Shown here: one piece after another, positions 36,638 to 45,189 of the stretch
Layout of the letters: each line of letters starts with the position of its first letter
Numbering within the stretch: position 1 is the stretch's first letter
Position numbers and translations under genes: made by a program
Assembly (NCBI GenBank): GCA_949959185.1
Contig: CATLIX010000008.1
Span: forward strand, 1 to 64,000
Direction of reading: 5' to 3'
Length of the DNA stretch: 64,000 nucleotides
From: an uncultured Eubacterium sp.
GTDB lineage: Bacteria > Bacillota > Clostridia > Lachnospirales > Lachnospiraceae
Notes under the pieces: generated by a model
Seen by the model: only the letters and a program-made list of their open reading frames with translations
The model's database searches: none
Told to the model about the DNA's origin: nothing

Positions 36638-37078
36638 CTATTTGCCAAGTTCCAGCCCCTTAAGGGCAATAGACTTACTTGTCTCAAAGGCAGTCAGATT
36701 CGCCTCGTAAGCCCGGCTGGCGTCTATCATATTAGTCATCTCCGTAATGATATTCACGTTCGGATAAGACACATATCCGTTCTCATCCGCATCCGGATGG
36801 GAGGGATCATATTTCATCACATATTCACTTTCCGTATCTTCATAGACACGGGATACTTTCACTCCATTTCCCAGGTATGCTTCCTGGGTATTGCTCAGCA
36901 CCTTGCTGAAAGGCGTCACTTTCTTCTCCCGAAACGTAACGAGCTTGCGGGTATAGGGCGTTCCGTCCTCTGTCCTCGTGGTAGTGACGTTGGCAACGTT
37001 TTCCGAAATCACATCCATGCGGAACCGCTGGGCAGTCAGCGCAGATGTGTTGATATTAAAAGACTGAAATAACGACAT
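36638..37078 (-). CDS. flgC: Flagellar basal-body rod protein FlgC
   Basis: Proximal rod subunit. N-terminal SFNINTSALTAQRFRMDVIS followed by ENVANV and C-terminal NIITEMTNMIDASRAYEANL are diagnostic. 146 residues, AGGAGG upstream. Confidence 0.96.
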   Translation of the reverse strand: MSLFQSFNINTSALTAQRFRMDVISENVANVTTTRTEDGTPYTRKLVTFREKKVTPFSKVLSNTQEAYLGNGVKVSRVYEDTESEYVMKYDPSHPDADENGYVSYPNVNIITEMTNMIDASRAYEANLTAFETSKSIALKGLELGK

Positions 37079-37109
37079 ACCTTTTCCTCCTGTTCCTGCT
37101 GTTCTTTTT

Positions 37110-37508
37110 CTACTTAATCACACTTTTGATTTTGTTAAATTCACTGGTCATGGAATCCACTAACGCATTGTACCGGATTCTGGTTGAAGCCAGTTCCGCA
37201 TACTCCTGCTCCGGATCCACGCTGTTTTCATCCAGACGGTAGGAATAATTCTCAATATCCGTATAAACCGGGGCGTCCAGGTGATCCATATGGCCTTTAT
37301 TCAGGTCGCTCACCTTCTCATCCAGAGACACATACTTCATCTTCCCAAGCTCCCGCTCAAGAACGCCTTCAAAATTCACATCCTGTCGTTTGTATCCCGG
37401 TGTATCTCCCATGGCAATATTCTGACTGATTACCGTCTCTCTCAGCCAGGCAGCATCCGCCGCCTTGTTCATTACGTCAATATAATCATAAATACCGCTG
37501 TTTATCAT
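37110..37508 (-). CDS. flgB: Flagellar basal-body rod protein FlgB
   Basis: Proximal rod subunit and first gene of the motility operon. The motif VISQNIAMGDTPGYKRQDVN is the FlgB form of the rod signature. 132 residues. AAGGAG precedes the ATG, and a promoter lies about 70 bases upstream. Confidence 0.95.
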   Translation of the reverse strand: MINSGIYDYIDVMNKAADAAWLRETVISQNIAMGDTPGYKRQDVNFEGVLERELGKMKYVSLDEKVSDLNKGHMDHLDAPVYTDIENYSYRLDENSVDPEQEYAELASTRIRYNALVDSMTSEFNKIKSVIK

Positions 37509-37577
37509 GATATTGCTCCTTCCATCTTCCGGTATCTCATACGCTTCCAGACTATCATTAGAATACTATTCTTCTTT

Positions 37578-37605
37578 ATTATAAATTATCCTAATAATAA
37601 TGCAA
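37578..37605 (-). promoter_or_regulatory. SigA-type promoter of the fla/che operon
   Basis: Minus strand TTGCAT (37600-37605), 16-base spacer, TATAAT (37578-37583), preceded by an A/T-rich stretch that could act as an UP element. The 320-base gap 37509-37828 between codY and flgB contains this promoter and otherwise no gene I can support; a 68-codon frame at 37566-37772 covers the promoter itself and has no ribosome site. A weak imperfect hairpin (about 37770-37807) may end codY transcripts. Confidence 0.75.
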
Positions 37606-37828
37606 GCACTTTTTTGTTGTTTTTGCGTATTTTTTACACCATCTTGTGTATTTCTGTCATTGTAGCTACTATTTGCAGTATTTTTTGTAAAAAGCTGTCG
37701 ACTGTATGCCGTCTCCTGATATTCTCCTGTTCTGTCTTCCGTAATCTGATGTTTTCGTATATTTACACGCACAAAAAGGACTTATAGCCAATTCTACAAA
37801 TCCCTTTTCACAAAACAACTAATTCCCT

Positions 37829-38617
37829 TTAGTTATGTTTCATATTTTGTTTTTTGATTTTCTCCAGCTCATCAAATACCACGTCGTTCAAAACCTTGAT
37901 GTAAGTACCCTTCATCCCTGAAGAGCGGGACTCAATCACGCCGGCGCTCTCAAACTTCCGGAGTGCGTTGACAATTACGCTTCTGGTAATTCCCACCCGG
38001 TCGGCAATCTTGCTTGCCACCAGAATTCCTTCCCTGCCTTCCATTTCATCAAAGATGTGCGTAATGGCCTCCAGCTCCGAAAAAGAAAGGGTTCCGATGG
38101 CAGATTTCACAATCTGCACCTTCCGGTTCTCTTCCGCGCTTTCTTCATTGACAGAACGCATCATCTCCAGTCCTACCACAGTGGTTCCATATTCACTTAA
38201 AATAATATCATCAATGCCATACTGGTTCTCCAGCCGGTATACAAACAGTGTTCCGAGCCTTTCCCCGGCGATATCAATGGGGGTGATAATCGCCCGGTAC
38301 CTGCGTACATCTTCAGAAACAAATCCCAATGTCTCCAGATTTACGTTCTCCTTGGTGGATAAAATCCCAAGCAGCCGCTCATTTAATAACAGGTCAATAA
38401 ATCCTCCCACCTCGTCCGCAATCAGTTCTTTAATTTCTTCCGTTCCATCTTCCCGACTGGCCCCCAGCACTTTCCCTTTCTTACTGATTACCAGAATATT
38501 CGATTCCAAAATCTCTGTCAGAACTTCACAAATATCGTTAAAGACTACTTTCGAGGAATTATTATTATGCAGCAGTTTATTGATCTTCCTGGTTTTGTCT
38601 AACAACTGGACGCTCAT
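37829..38617 (-). CDS. codY: GTP- and branched-chain-amino-acid-sensing repressor CodY
   Basis: Global nutrient regulator. N-terminal GAF domain (LLDKTRKINKLLHNN... and RYRAIITPIDIAGERLGTLF) and C-terminal winged helix-turn-helix with the near-invariant ASKIADRVGITRSVIVNALR followed by KFESAGVIESRSSGMKGTYI. 262 residues is standard. AGGAGG lies before the ATG. It sits immediately upstream of flgB as in B. subtilis, but the trmFO-codV-clpQ-clpY genes that lie there between topA and codY are missing. Confidence 0.97.
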   Translation of the reverse strand: MSVQLLDKTRKINKLLHNNNSSKVVFNDICEVLTEILESNILVISKKGKVLGASREDGTEEIKELIADEVGGFIDLLLNERLLGILSTKENVNLETLGFVSEDVRRYRAIITPIDIAGERLGTLFVYRLENQYGIDDIILSEYGTTVVGLEMMRSVNEESAEENRKVQIVKSAIGTLSFSELEAITHIFDEMEGREGILVASKIADRVGITRSVIVNALRKFESAGVIESRSSGMKGTYIKVLNDVVFDELEKIKKQNMKHN

Positions 38618-38659
38618 AATACTCCTCCTGATTCAAAACAACACCTACATATATTTTGA

Positions 38660-38688
38660 ATTCTACCATGCTTTCCGACAAAATTCAA
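38660..38688 (-). promoter_or_regulatory. codY proximal promoter
   Basis: Minus strand TTGAAT (38683-38688), 17-base spacer, TAGAAT (38660-38665), about 45 bases before the codY ATG. Confidence 0.65.
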
Positions 38689-38724
38689 TAAGTTTCTTTT
38701 AATTTTTCCGTTTTCTTTAGCAGA

Positions 38725-38753
38725 ATTTTATATTTTCTAACTATTCCTGTCAA
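38725..38753 (-). promoter_or_regulatory. codY distal promoter
   Basis: Minus strand TTGACA (38748-38753), 17-base spacer, TAAAAT (38725-38730). It lies between topA and codY, upstream of the proximal promoter, giving codY two candidate start sites. Confidence 0.75.
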
Positions 38754-38775
38754 TGTTCCGCGCTTTTCAGGGTTT

Positions 38776-40857
38776 TCAGGGTTCTTCCTGCTTTTTCCGC
38801 TCCGTTACATATCCGCACTGGCTGTCCGCACATACCAGCTTATTTCCCTTTTCTACCATATAGCCGCCGCATTCCGGACATTTTTCTGCGGAAGGTTTCT
38901 GCCAGGACATGAAATCGCATTCCGGATTATCCTCGCAGCCATAATATTTTCTTCCTTTTTTTGTCTTTTTCAGCACCACGTCTTTTCCGCATTTCGGACA
39001 GGCCACGCCGATTTTCTCCAGATAAGGTTTCGTATTGCGGCATTCCGGAAATCCGGGACAGGCCAGGAATCTTCCATGGGGCCCGTATTTGATTACCATA
39101 TTCCGGCCGCACAGGTCACAGACCACATCCGTAACTTCATCTTCTATCTTAATTTTTTCCAGATCTTTCTCCGCTGCCTGTACCGCTTCTTCCAGATCCG
39201 GATAGAAATTACTGACTACTGCCTTCCAGTCAATGGCTCCCTCTGCCACTTTATCCAGCAGAGATTCCATATTGGCCGTAAACCGTTCGTCCACAATCGT
39301 GGGAAATGCTTCCAGCATAATGGAATTCACCACTTCTCCCAGTTCTGTAATATAGAGATTCCGGTTCTCTTTCACCACATACCGTCTGCCCAGCAAAGTG
39401 GTGATGGTGGGCGCATAGGTACTGGGACGCCCGATGCCCTGCTCCTCCAGCGCCCTGACCAGAGAGGCTTCTGTAAAATGGGCCGGCGGCTGGGTGAAAT
39501 GCTGCTTTTCTTCCAGTTCTTTCAAATCCAGCTTCGTATCTTTATCCACAGACCTCAGCAGCACATTGTTCTCGCTCTTTTCGTCCTCGTCGCTGGTATA
39601 GACGGAAAGAAAACCTTCAAAGATAATCCGGGAAGCAGACACATGGAACCGGTAATCTCCGGCTCCGATTTTAATGGAGGTGGTCTCATACACCGCACTG
39701 CTCATCCGGCTGGCAGCAAACCGGTTCCAGATAAGCTGATAGAGCCGGAACTGGTCCCTGCTCAGTGATTCCTTAATCATCACCGGGGTTCTGGTGATGT
39801 CAGAAGGCCGGATTGCTTCGTGGGCGTCCTGAATCTTACCGGAGCCTTTCCGCTCCTGCTCTCCGCTGGCCACATATTTCTCTCCGTAGGAAGACCCGAT
39901 ATACGCTCTTGCAGCCTGGTCGGCTTCTTCCGATACCCGCACAGAGTCTGTTCTCAGATAGGTAATAACACCTACGGTCCCCTGCCCTTTGATATCTACC
40001 CCTTCATATAGCTGCTGAGCCAGCCGCATGGTTTTCTGAGTGGAGAAATTCAGCCTTTTGGCCGCTTCCTGCTGAAGCGTGCTGGTGGTGAACGGCAGAG
40101 GTGATTTCTTTGTGCGCTCTCCCTTTTTCACATCCAGCACCTGGTATTGTTCTTTTTCCAGTTTCTTCCGAAGCTGCTCCATTTCCTCACCGGAACGGAT
40201 GGTCAGCTTCCCGCTCTCATCTCCGTAAAACCGGGCGGTCAGACGCTTTTTTTCTCCCGGAACTGCAAACTGTGCTTCCAGCGTCCAGTATTCCTCCGGA
40301 ATAAAGGCGTTGATTTCTTCCTCCCTGTCACAGATCATGCGCAGAGCCACAGACTGCACTCTTCCGGCGCTCAGCCCCCGTTTCACCTTGGCCCACAAAA
40401 GAGGGCTGATCCGGTAACCCACCATACGGTCCAGCATACGCCGTGCCTGCTGGGCGTCCACCAGATTCATGTCTATTTCCCTGGCCTGCTTCAGGGACGT
40501 CTTCACTGCGTTTTTGGTGATTTCATTAAAACTGATACGGTATACGTTTTTATCTTCCAGCTTCAGCGCTTTGGATAAATGCCAGGAAATTGCCTCCCCT
40601 TCCCGGTCAGGGTCCGTTGCCAGATATATTTTTTCTGCTTTTTTCACTTCTTTGCGAAGTCCGGCAAGAATATCCCCTTTTCCTCGAATGGTAATATATT
40701 TCGGTTCATAATCATGTTCCACATCAATTCCAAGCTGGCTTTTGGGCAAATCTCTCACATGCCCGTTGGAGGCTGCCACTTCATAATTTTTTCCCAGAAA
40801 TTTTTTAATTGTCTTCACCTTTGCAGGTGATTCCACGATTACCAGATACTTTGCCAT
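38776..40857 (-). CDS. topA: DNA topoisomerase I
   Basis: Relaxes negative supercoils through a tyrosine 5'-phosphate intermediate. TOPRIM domain at the start (KYLVIVESPAKVKTIKKFLG, ATDPDREGEAISWHL), the active-site motif GVITYLRTDSVRVS, and three C-terminal zinc modules (CDLCGRNM...CPGFPEC; CPKCGKDV...CEDNPEC; CPECGGYM...CADSQCG). 693 residues. AAGGAG lies upstream; dprA ends 20 bases upstream. Confidence 0.97.
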   Translation of the reverse strand: MAKYLVIVESPAKVKTIKKFLGKNYEVAASNGHVRDLPKSQLGIDVEHDYEPKYITIRGKGDILAGLRKEVKKAEKIYLATDPDREGEAISWHLSKALKLEDKNVYRISFNEITKNAVKTSLKQAREIDMNLVDAQQARRMLDRMVGYRISPLLWAKVKRGLSAGRVQSVALRMICDREEEINAFIPEEYWTLEAQFAVPGEKKRLTARFYGDESGKLTIRSGEEMEQLRKKLEKEQYQVLDVKKGERTKKSPLPFTTSTLQQEAAKRLNFSTQKTMRLAQQLYEGVDIKGQGTVGVITYLRTDSVRVSEEADQAARAYIGSSYGEKYVASGEQERKGSGKIQDAHEAIRPSDITRTPVMIKESLSRDQFRLYQLIWNRFAASRMSSAVYETTSIKIGAGDYRFHVSASRIIFEGFLSVYTSDEDEKSENNVLLRSVDKDTKLDLKELEEKQHFTQPPAHFTEASLVRALEEQGIGRPSTYAPTITTLLGRRYVVKENRNLYITELGEVVNSIMLEAFPTIVDERFTANMESLLDKVAEGAIDWKAVVSNFYPDLEEAVQAAEKDLEKIKIEDEVTDVVCDLCGRNMVIKYGPHGRFLACPGFPECRNTKPYLEKIGVACPKCGKDVVLKKTKKGRKYYGCEDNPECDFMSWQKPSAEKCPECGGYMVEKGNKLVCADSQCGYVTERKKQEEP

Positions 40858-40876
40858 TTGTCTGCTCCTTTTATGG

Positions 40877-41992
40877 TCACTTACATTCTGCCCTTCGGAT
40901 ATAGCAGTTCCTGTATACTTCCAGTATACATCCTTTTTCTCTCAGAGATTCCAGATTTTCCATAAGTTCTGTCAGGGAATATCCGGTTTCTGCCATAAGC
41001 TCGTCCAGATTCTTCGGACTCAAATCCAGACAACTATACACCAACCTTTCTGATTTTTCAAGTGATAATTTTTTTATTTTGACAGAAGATTCTAAAAAAT
41101 TTGGAAAAAGGCCCAGTTCTTTCTGAAAGTCCTCCCAGGACAGGAAAATTCCGGCCCCCTGTCCAATCAGCCGATTGGTCCCCTGGCTCAGGGCATCTCC
41201 GACTCTGCCCGGCACCGCATAGACCTCTTTTCCCTGCTCCAGTGCAAAATCCCCGGTAATCAGCGCGCCGCTCTTTTCCCGCGCCTCCACCACCAGTACC
41301 ACATCGGACAGACCGCTGATAATCCGGTTCCTCTGAGGAAAAAAACAGGCCAGCGGCCTGGTGCCGGGAGGATATTCGGAAATCAGCCCTCCCTGGGCCG
41401 GAAGGGCCTCGTACAGTTGCCGGTTGCCGGCGGGATAGCAGATATCCACACCGCAGCCCAGAACTCCATAGGATTTCCCTCCTGCCTGCAAAGCGCCCCG
41501 TTGACCGGCTCCGTCAATGCCGGCAGCCATGCCGCTGACTACGGAGACCCCATGTCCGGCCAGATGATATCCCACCTGTTCCGCCACCTGTCTGCCATAG
41601 GCGGAGCAGGCTCTGGCTCCCACCACAGCCACAGCCAGTGCAGATTCCGGCGGCAGAGTCCCCCGGCAGTACAGACCGTAGGGCGGATTGTAAATCTGCT
41701 CCAGGCGGGCAGGATATTCCGAATCCTGATGCAGAATCAGCCGGATATCCTGCCGTATACAGTATGTCCGCATTTTTTCCAGTTCTTCCTCCGGAGCGCT
41801 TTGCCCCTGCTCCAGTTTTGCTCTTTCCCGTTCCGTCAGTCCAGGCAGTTTCCGAAGGCTCGCCTGTTTCATCCGGTAAAGTCCTTCTGCCCCGCCGGCC
41901 ATTTCCCGCAGCCGGATTTTCTTCTTCCCCGGAAGGCAAAGCAGTCCTGCCAGCCAGTATTCGTACCTGTTATGATATGCTTCTGTCTTCAT
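40877..41992 (-). CDS. dprA: DNA-processing protein DprA (Smf)
   Basis: Loads RecA onto incoming single-stranded DNA during transformation. Central Rossmann-like domain with VVGARACSAYGRQVAEQVGY, VVSGMAAGIDGAGQRGAL, ISEYPPGTRPLACFFPQRNR and KSGALITGDFALEQGKEVYA; a C-terminal winged helix (SPKNLDELMAETGYSLTELM). About 371 residues. The ATG overlaps the comM stop by 4 bases (ATGA). Confidence 0.95.
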   Translation of the reverse strand: MKTEAYHNRYEYWLAGLLCLPGKKKIRLREMAGGAEGLYRMKQASLRKLPGLTERERAKLEQGQSAPEEELEKMRTYCIRQDIRLILHQDSEYPARLEQIYNPPYGLYCRGTLPPESALAVAVVGARACSAYGRQVAEQVGYHLAGHGVSVVSGMAAGIDGAGQRGALQAGGKSYGVLGCGVDICYPAGNRQLYEALPAQGGLISEYPPGTRPLACFFPQRNRIISGLSDVVLVVEAREKSGALITGDFALEQGKEVYAVPGRVGDALSQGTNRLIGQGAGIFLSWEDFQKELGLFPNFLESSVKIKKLSLEKSERLVYSCLDLSPKNLDELMAETGYSLTELMENLESLREKGCILEVYRNCYIRRAECK

Positions 41993-43533
41993 TCCCTTTC
42001 CCACACCTTCCAGCCCATACTGCGGTACAGCAGGCTTTCCATAATATGCAGGCGGCCGATTGTATCGGCATGGTCCATGTCTGCAATGGTGCGGGCCACC
42101 CGAAGGGTACGGTAATACCCCCGGACACTCAAATCCATCCTGTCAAAAGACTCCTGCAGCAGTTTTTCTCCTCCCGTATCCAGCGGGCAGAATTCTTTCA
42201 TGTGGGAAACCGGGATTCGACTGTTATACAGGATTCCGCTGTCTCCAAAACGTCTTCTCTGAATCTCCTGCACTTCCTGTACCCTCATTCTGACAGATTC
42301 CGAAGATTCCTCCGTCTGCCCGCCTGTAATTTCCGAAAGTTCAGGCCGCTTCACCTCCACTGTCAGATCCATGCGGTCCAGAAAAGGCCTGCTGAGTTTG
42401 CCAAAATGGCGTTCCAGAACAGCAGATGAACACCTGCATTTATTTCGGTCCGGGTAATAGCCGCAGTTACAGGGATTCATAGCCCCAATCAGCATAACGT
42501 CAGCAGGAAACTCATAGGCGCCGCTTTGCCTTACCAGACGTATCACACCTTCTTCCAGCGGCTGGCGCAGCACCTCCAGTACCTCCCGTCTGAACTCTGT
42601 CAGTTCATCCAGAAACAATACGCCTTTATGGGCCAGACTGAGTTCTCCCGGCTTTGGAACTGTTCCGCCGCCGGCCAGACCCGCTATGCTTACCGTATGG
42701 TGGGGACTTCGGAAAGGTCTTGTCCAAAACCTTCCTTCCCGCTGCCCGAACAGACCGCTGACACTGTATATTTTGGCAAGCTCCAGCCCCTCTTCTTCAA
42801 GCAGAGACGGCAGAATGGCAGATACTGCCCTGGCCGCCATGGTCTTGCCCGCTCCCGGCGGGCCTGTCATCAGCATGTTATGTCTTCCGGCTGCGGCGAT
42901 TTCGCAGGCCCGTTTCAGAACCTTCTGTCCATGAAGAGCGGAAAAGTCCCAGAGTGTTTCGCCCGGCGGTTCTGATATTTCTTCCATACTGCGGACACCG
43001 GAAAACTTTTCCGGATTCCGGTGAAATTCTTCCACCATTGCCAGTACCTGATTCAGACTGTCTCCGGGCAGGATGGTGATTCCCTTTGCGATTTCCGCCT
43101 CCCGCACGTTTCCCCTGGGCACGCAGACCGTATGCTTCCCGGCTTCCCTGGCAGCCAGCACCATGGGAAGAATTCCGGCAGTGGGGCGCAGTTCCCCGTT
43201 CAGGCCGATTTCTCCGGCAAAAAGAATCCCTTCCAGAATTTCGCCTGGAATCCTGCCATGGGCGGCCAGCACCGCAAGGGCCACCGGCAGGTCAAACCCG
43301 GTCCCTGTTTTCCGGACGTCGGCCGGATAAAAATTTACGGTAACTTTTTTGGGTGAAAGACGGATTCCGCTGTTGCGGATGGCTGCTTTCACTCGCTCTC
43401 TGGACTCTTTCACCTCGGCGGACAGAATGCCCACCATCTCAAATACGGGCAATCCGTCGCATACGTCTGCTTCCACCTGTACGAGAACGCTCCGTATGCC
43501 CCGGACAATGGCCGTTGATACTATACTGTACAA
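41989..43533 (-). CDS. comM: YifB/ComM family Mg-chelatase-like AAA ATPase
   Basis: ComM is a hexameric helicase promoting branch migration in transformation. N-terminal Lon-protease-like fold (VNFYPADVRKTGTGFDLPVA), Walker A in MLMTGPPGAGKTMAARAVSA, Walker B in GVLFLDELTEF, and MNPCNCGYYPDRNKCRC followed by a C-terminal lid. 514 residues. The start is TTG 43533 with AGGAGG 6-7 bases upstream. It pairs with dprA, suggesting a shared role in DNA uptake or recombination. Confidence 0.93.
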   Translation of the reverse strand: MYSIVSTAIVRGIRSVLVQVEADVCDGLPVFEMVGILSAEVKESRERVKAAIRNSGIRLSPKKVTVNFYPADVRKTGTGFDLPVALAVLAAHGRIPGEILEGILFAGEIGLNGELRPTAGILPMVLAAREAGKHTVCVPRGNVREAEIAKGITILPGDSLNQVLAMVEEFHRNPEKFSGVRSMEEISEPPGETLWDFSALHGQKVLKRACEIAAAGRHNMLMTGPPGAGKTMAARAVSAILPSLLEEEGLELAKIYSVSGLFGQREGRFWTRPFRSPHHTVSIAGLAGGGTVPKPGELSLAHKGVLFLDELTEFRREVLEVLRQPLEEGVIRLVRQSGAYEFPADVMLIGAMNPCNCGYYPDRNKCRCSSAVLERHFGKLSRPFLDRMDLTVEVKRPELSEITGGQTEESSESVRMRVQEVQEIQRRRFGDSGILYNSRIPVSHMKEFCPLDTGGEKLLQESFDRMDLSVRGYYRTLRVARTIADMDHADTIGRLHIMESLLYRSMGWKVWERE

Positions 43534-43650
43534 AAATACCTCCTTTTGTACTGGTTCGGGAATTTGGGCAGATACACCCTTTGAAAAAAGATGAGTATAT
43601 CATATCACGTTTTCCTGTCTTTGAAAAGAGGATTCTGAAAAGAACTGTTA

Positions 43651-44271
43651 CTACTCAAAACATTCTTTTAATTTTTCCAGTGCCCGTTTCTCAATCCTGC
43701 TTACATAAGAACGGGAAATTCCCAGTTTATCTGCAATCTCCCGCTGTGTGACCGGTTTTCGATTGTACAGTCCGTACCGCCATTCAATAATTTCCCGTTC
43801 CCTTCCGTTTAAAACCTTCGGAATCATTTCATAGACCTTCCTGGTATTCCCTTTCAGTTCAATGATCTCGAAAATATCCCGGTCCATGCTCTCCACCACA
43901 TCCATCAGATTAATCTGGTTTCCTTCTTTGTCTGTTCCAATCGGCTCATACAGCGACACTTCTCTGGAGGTCTTCTTTTTTCCCCGGAAATACATGAGCA
44001 GCTCATTGTCAATACACCGGGCCGCATAGGTGGCCAGCCGGTTTCCCCGCTCATGGTTAAAAGTGGAAATGGCTTTAATCAGCCCGATGGTTCCTATGGA
44101 AATCAGATCTTCCATATCTTCTTCCCCGTTCTGGTATTTTCTGGAAATATGCGCTACCAGTCTCAGATTTCGTTCGATCAGGGTATTTTTAGCTTCAAGG
44201 CTGCCCTCTTTCATTTTTTTCAGATAATAGGTTTCTTCCTCGGCATTCAGCGGCATTAAAAATGTTTTCAA
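43651..44271 (-). CDS. sigK: Sporulation sigma factor SigK
   Basis: Late mother-cell sigma factor. EDLISIGTIGLIKAISTFNH (region 2) and REIIEWRYGLYNRKPVTQRE then IADKLGISRSYVSRIEKRAL (region 4) are conserved. RNLRLVAHISRKY and SLYEPIGTDKEGNQINLMDV favour SigK over SigE. The gene is whole, with no skin-type interruption, and has almost no pro-sequence, as in many Clostridia. TTG 44271 is preferred (AGAGGTG 7 bases upstream); ATG 44256 is the alternative. The ribosome site lies inside a hairpin (44276-44327). Confidence 0.9.
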   Translation of the reverse strand: MKTFLMPLNAEEETYYLKKMKEGSLEAKNTLIERNLRLVAHISRKYQNGEEDMEDLISIGTIGLIKAISTFNHERGNRLATYAARCIDNELLMYFRGKKKTSREVSLYEPIGTDKEGNQINLMDVVESMDRDIFEIIELKGNTRKVYEMIPKVLNGREREIIEWRYGLYNRKPVTQREIADKLGISRSYVSRIEKRALEKLKECFE

Positions 44272-44327
44272 AAAAGCACCTCTAAGCTGATTTATTACAT
44301 ACTATGAAAAATCAGCCTTTGAAGTGC
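44270..44327 (-). promoter_or_regulatory. Terminator-like hairpin covering the sigK ribosome site and start
   Basis: On the minus strand, arm 309-327 pairs with arm 276-293 (17 pairs, one A-A mismatch, one bulge), loop of 15, then TTTTTT at 270-275, the last of which is part of the TTG start. The AGAGGTG ribosome site is in the 3' arm. A mother-cell promoter -10 may lie within the loop (CATAGTAT), which would start transcripts inside the structure; that is inference. Confidence 0.55.
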
Positions 44328-44353
44328 CTTTCCAACCGGAAAAAAGAAATCTC

Positions 44354-44382
44354 TTGCCAATTCCGGAAAAAAACGTTATACT
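44354..44382 (+). promoter_or_regulatory. SigA-type promoter of the DUF4250 gene
   Basis: TTGCCA (44354-44359), 17-base spacer, TATACT (44377-44382), about 45 bases before the start codon at 44427. It diverges from sigK. Confidence 0.8.
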
Positions 44383-44426
44383 TTCCTCCATCAGATTATC
44401 GCAGAATGTTACAGAAGGAGGCCGCT

Positions 44427-44603
44427 ATGAATCTGCCGAAAGATCCCGTTATTTTATTAAGTTTTATCAATACCCACCTGAGAGACCGCTATCCGTCCCT
44501 GGAGGAATTCTGCAAAAGTCATAACATTTCCCCGGAGGAAATTACCGGGCCTCTGGCTGCCATTGATTATCATTATCAGCCGGAAAAAAATCAGTTTCTG
44601 TAG
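44427..44603 (+). CDS. DUF4250 domain protein
   Basis: A 58-residue protein MNLPKDPVILLSFINTHLRD... ending in IDYHYQPEKNQFL, which is the conserved DUF4250 pattern (NLPKDP at the start, Y-x-Y-x-P-E-x-N-Q at the end). AGGAGG lies 6 bases before ATG 44427; the longer open frame from 44304 covers the promoter. Function unknown; short helical proteins of this family are frequent in Lachnospiraceae. Confidence 0.85.
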   Translation: MNLPKDPVILLSFINTHLRDRYPSLEEFCKSHNISPEEITGPLAAIDYHYQPEKNQFL

Positions 44604-44605
44604 AA

Positions 44606-44635
44606 GATTACCGGCTTTTGCCGTAATCCTTTTTC
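44606..44635 (+). terminator. Intrinsic terminator of the DUF4250 gene
   Basis: GATTACCGGC - TTTT - GCCGTAATC (9 pairs, one bulged C) followed by CTTTTT. It begins 3 bases past the DUF4250 stop and overlaps the last codons of the convergent DUF5662 gene. Confidence 0.75.
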
Positions 44636-45159
44636 TTCAGTACCACTTGCTTAATATAGCGGAAAGTGGCATCTTCTCCCCGTTCCGCCAGCATATGCAA
44701 AAGATGCTCCAGCAGCTTCCTGGTATCCTCGTGGAGCATGTGATACGCTTTTCCGTTCTCATAATATTCCAGAGGGCTTCTGTCCGTGTAGTCCTCTCTC
44801 AGATAATTCTTTGACGCCGACATACGGTCGATAAACATTTCCACCACATATTTTATGGGCATTTTCATGCCTGTCATGCCCCGGTTCTCTCCTGCTCCGT
44901 AATCAATCCAGTATTCCATGTGATGCTTGTTCCTGCCCTTGTGGTGCAGCCAGGAGGACGAATAGCCTTTCTCCTTCCGCTCAATGTTGTTCGGGCTTAA
45001 ATTCCCCTGAAAATACCTGCACCCCACCAGGAATTCCACAGGGGTATACTTTGACAGATCATGGAGCAGTCCCTGTCTGTACAGTCCCACGCGGAAACAT
45101 CCCTTCATTACAAGCAGCTTGTGGCGGGTAATGGTTTTAAAATGCTGCCAGGCTTTCAT
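44608..45159 (-). CDS. DUF5662 family protein
   Basis: A soluble protein of about 183 residues. Conserved stretch HFKTITRHKLLVMKGCFRVG followed by LYRQGLLHDLSKYTPVEF and WLHHKGRNKHHMEYWIDY, rich in His and Asp: H-D in GLLHDLSKY and HH in WLHHKGRNKHH suggest a metal-binding HD-like fold, which is inference. ATG 45159 begins MKAWQHFKTI, the usual start for the family; the frame opens at GTG 45186 just behind the TraX stop. Function unknown. Confidence 0.8.
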   Translation of the reverse strand: MKAWQHFKTITRHKLLVMKGCFRVGLYRQGLLHDLSKYTPVEFLVGCRYFQGNLSPNNIERKEKGYSSSWLHHKGRNKHHMEYWIDYGAGENRGMTGMKMPIKYVVEMFIDRMSASKNYLREDYTDRSPLEYYENGKAYHMLHEDTRKLLEHLLHMLAERGEDATFRYIKQVVLKKKDYGKSR

Positions 45160-45189
45160 CTCTTTCTCACACTCCTGTCTGTTCACAGA

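Noticed and set aside
37566..37772. 68-codon minus-strand frame upstream of flgB
   Set aside because: Covers the -10/-35 of the operon promoter and lacks a ribosome site.
38618..38775. CodY autoregulatory box before codY
   Set aside because: Best alignments to AATTTTCWGAAAATT have about six mismatches out of 15.
43651..44271. skin-type interruption of sigK
   Set aside because: The gene is continuous from start to stop with regions 2 to 4 in one frame.
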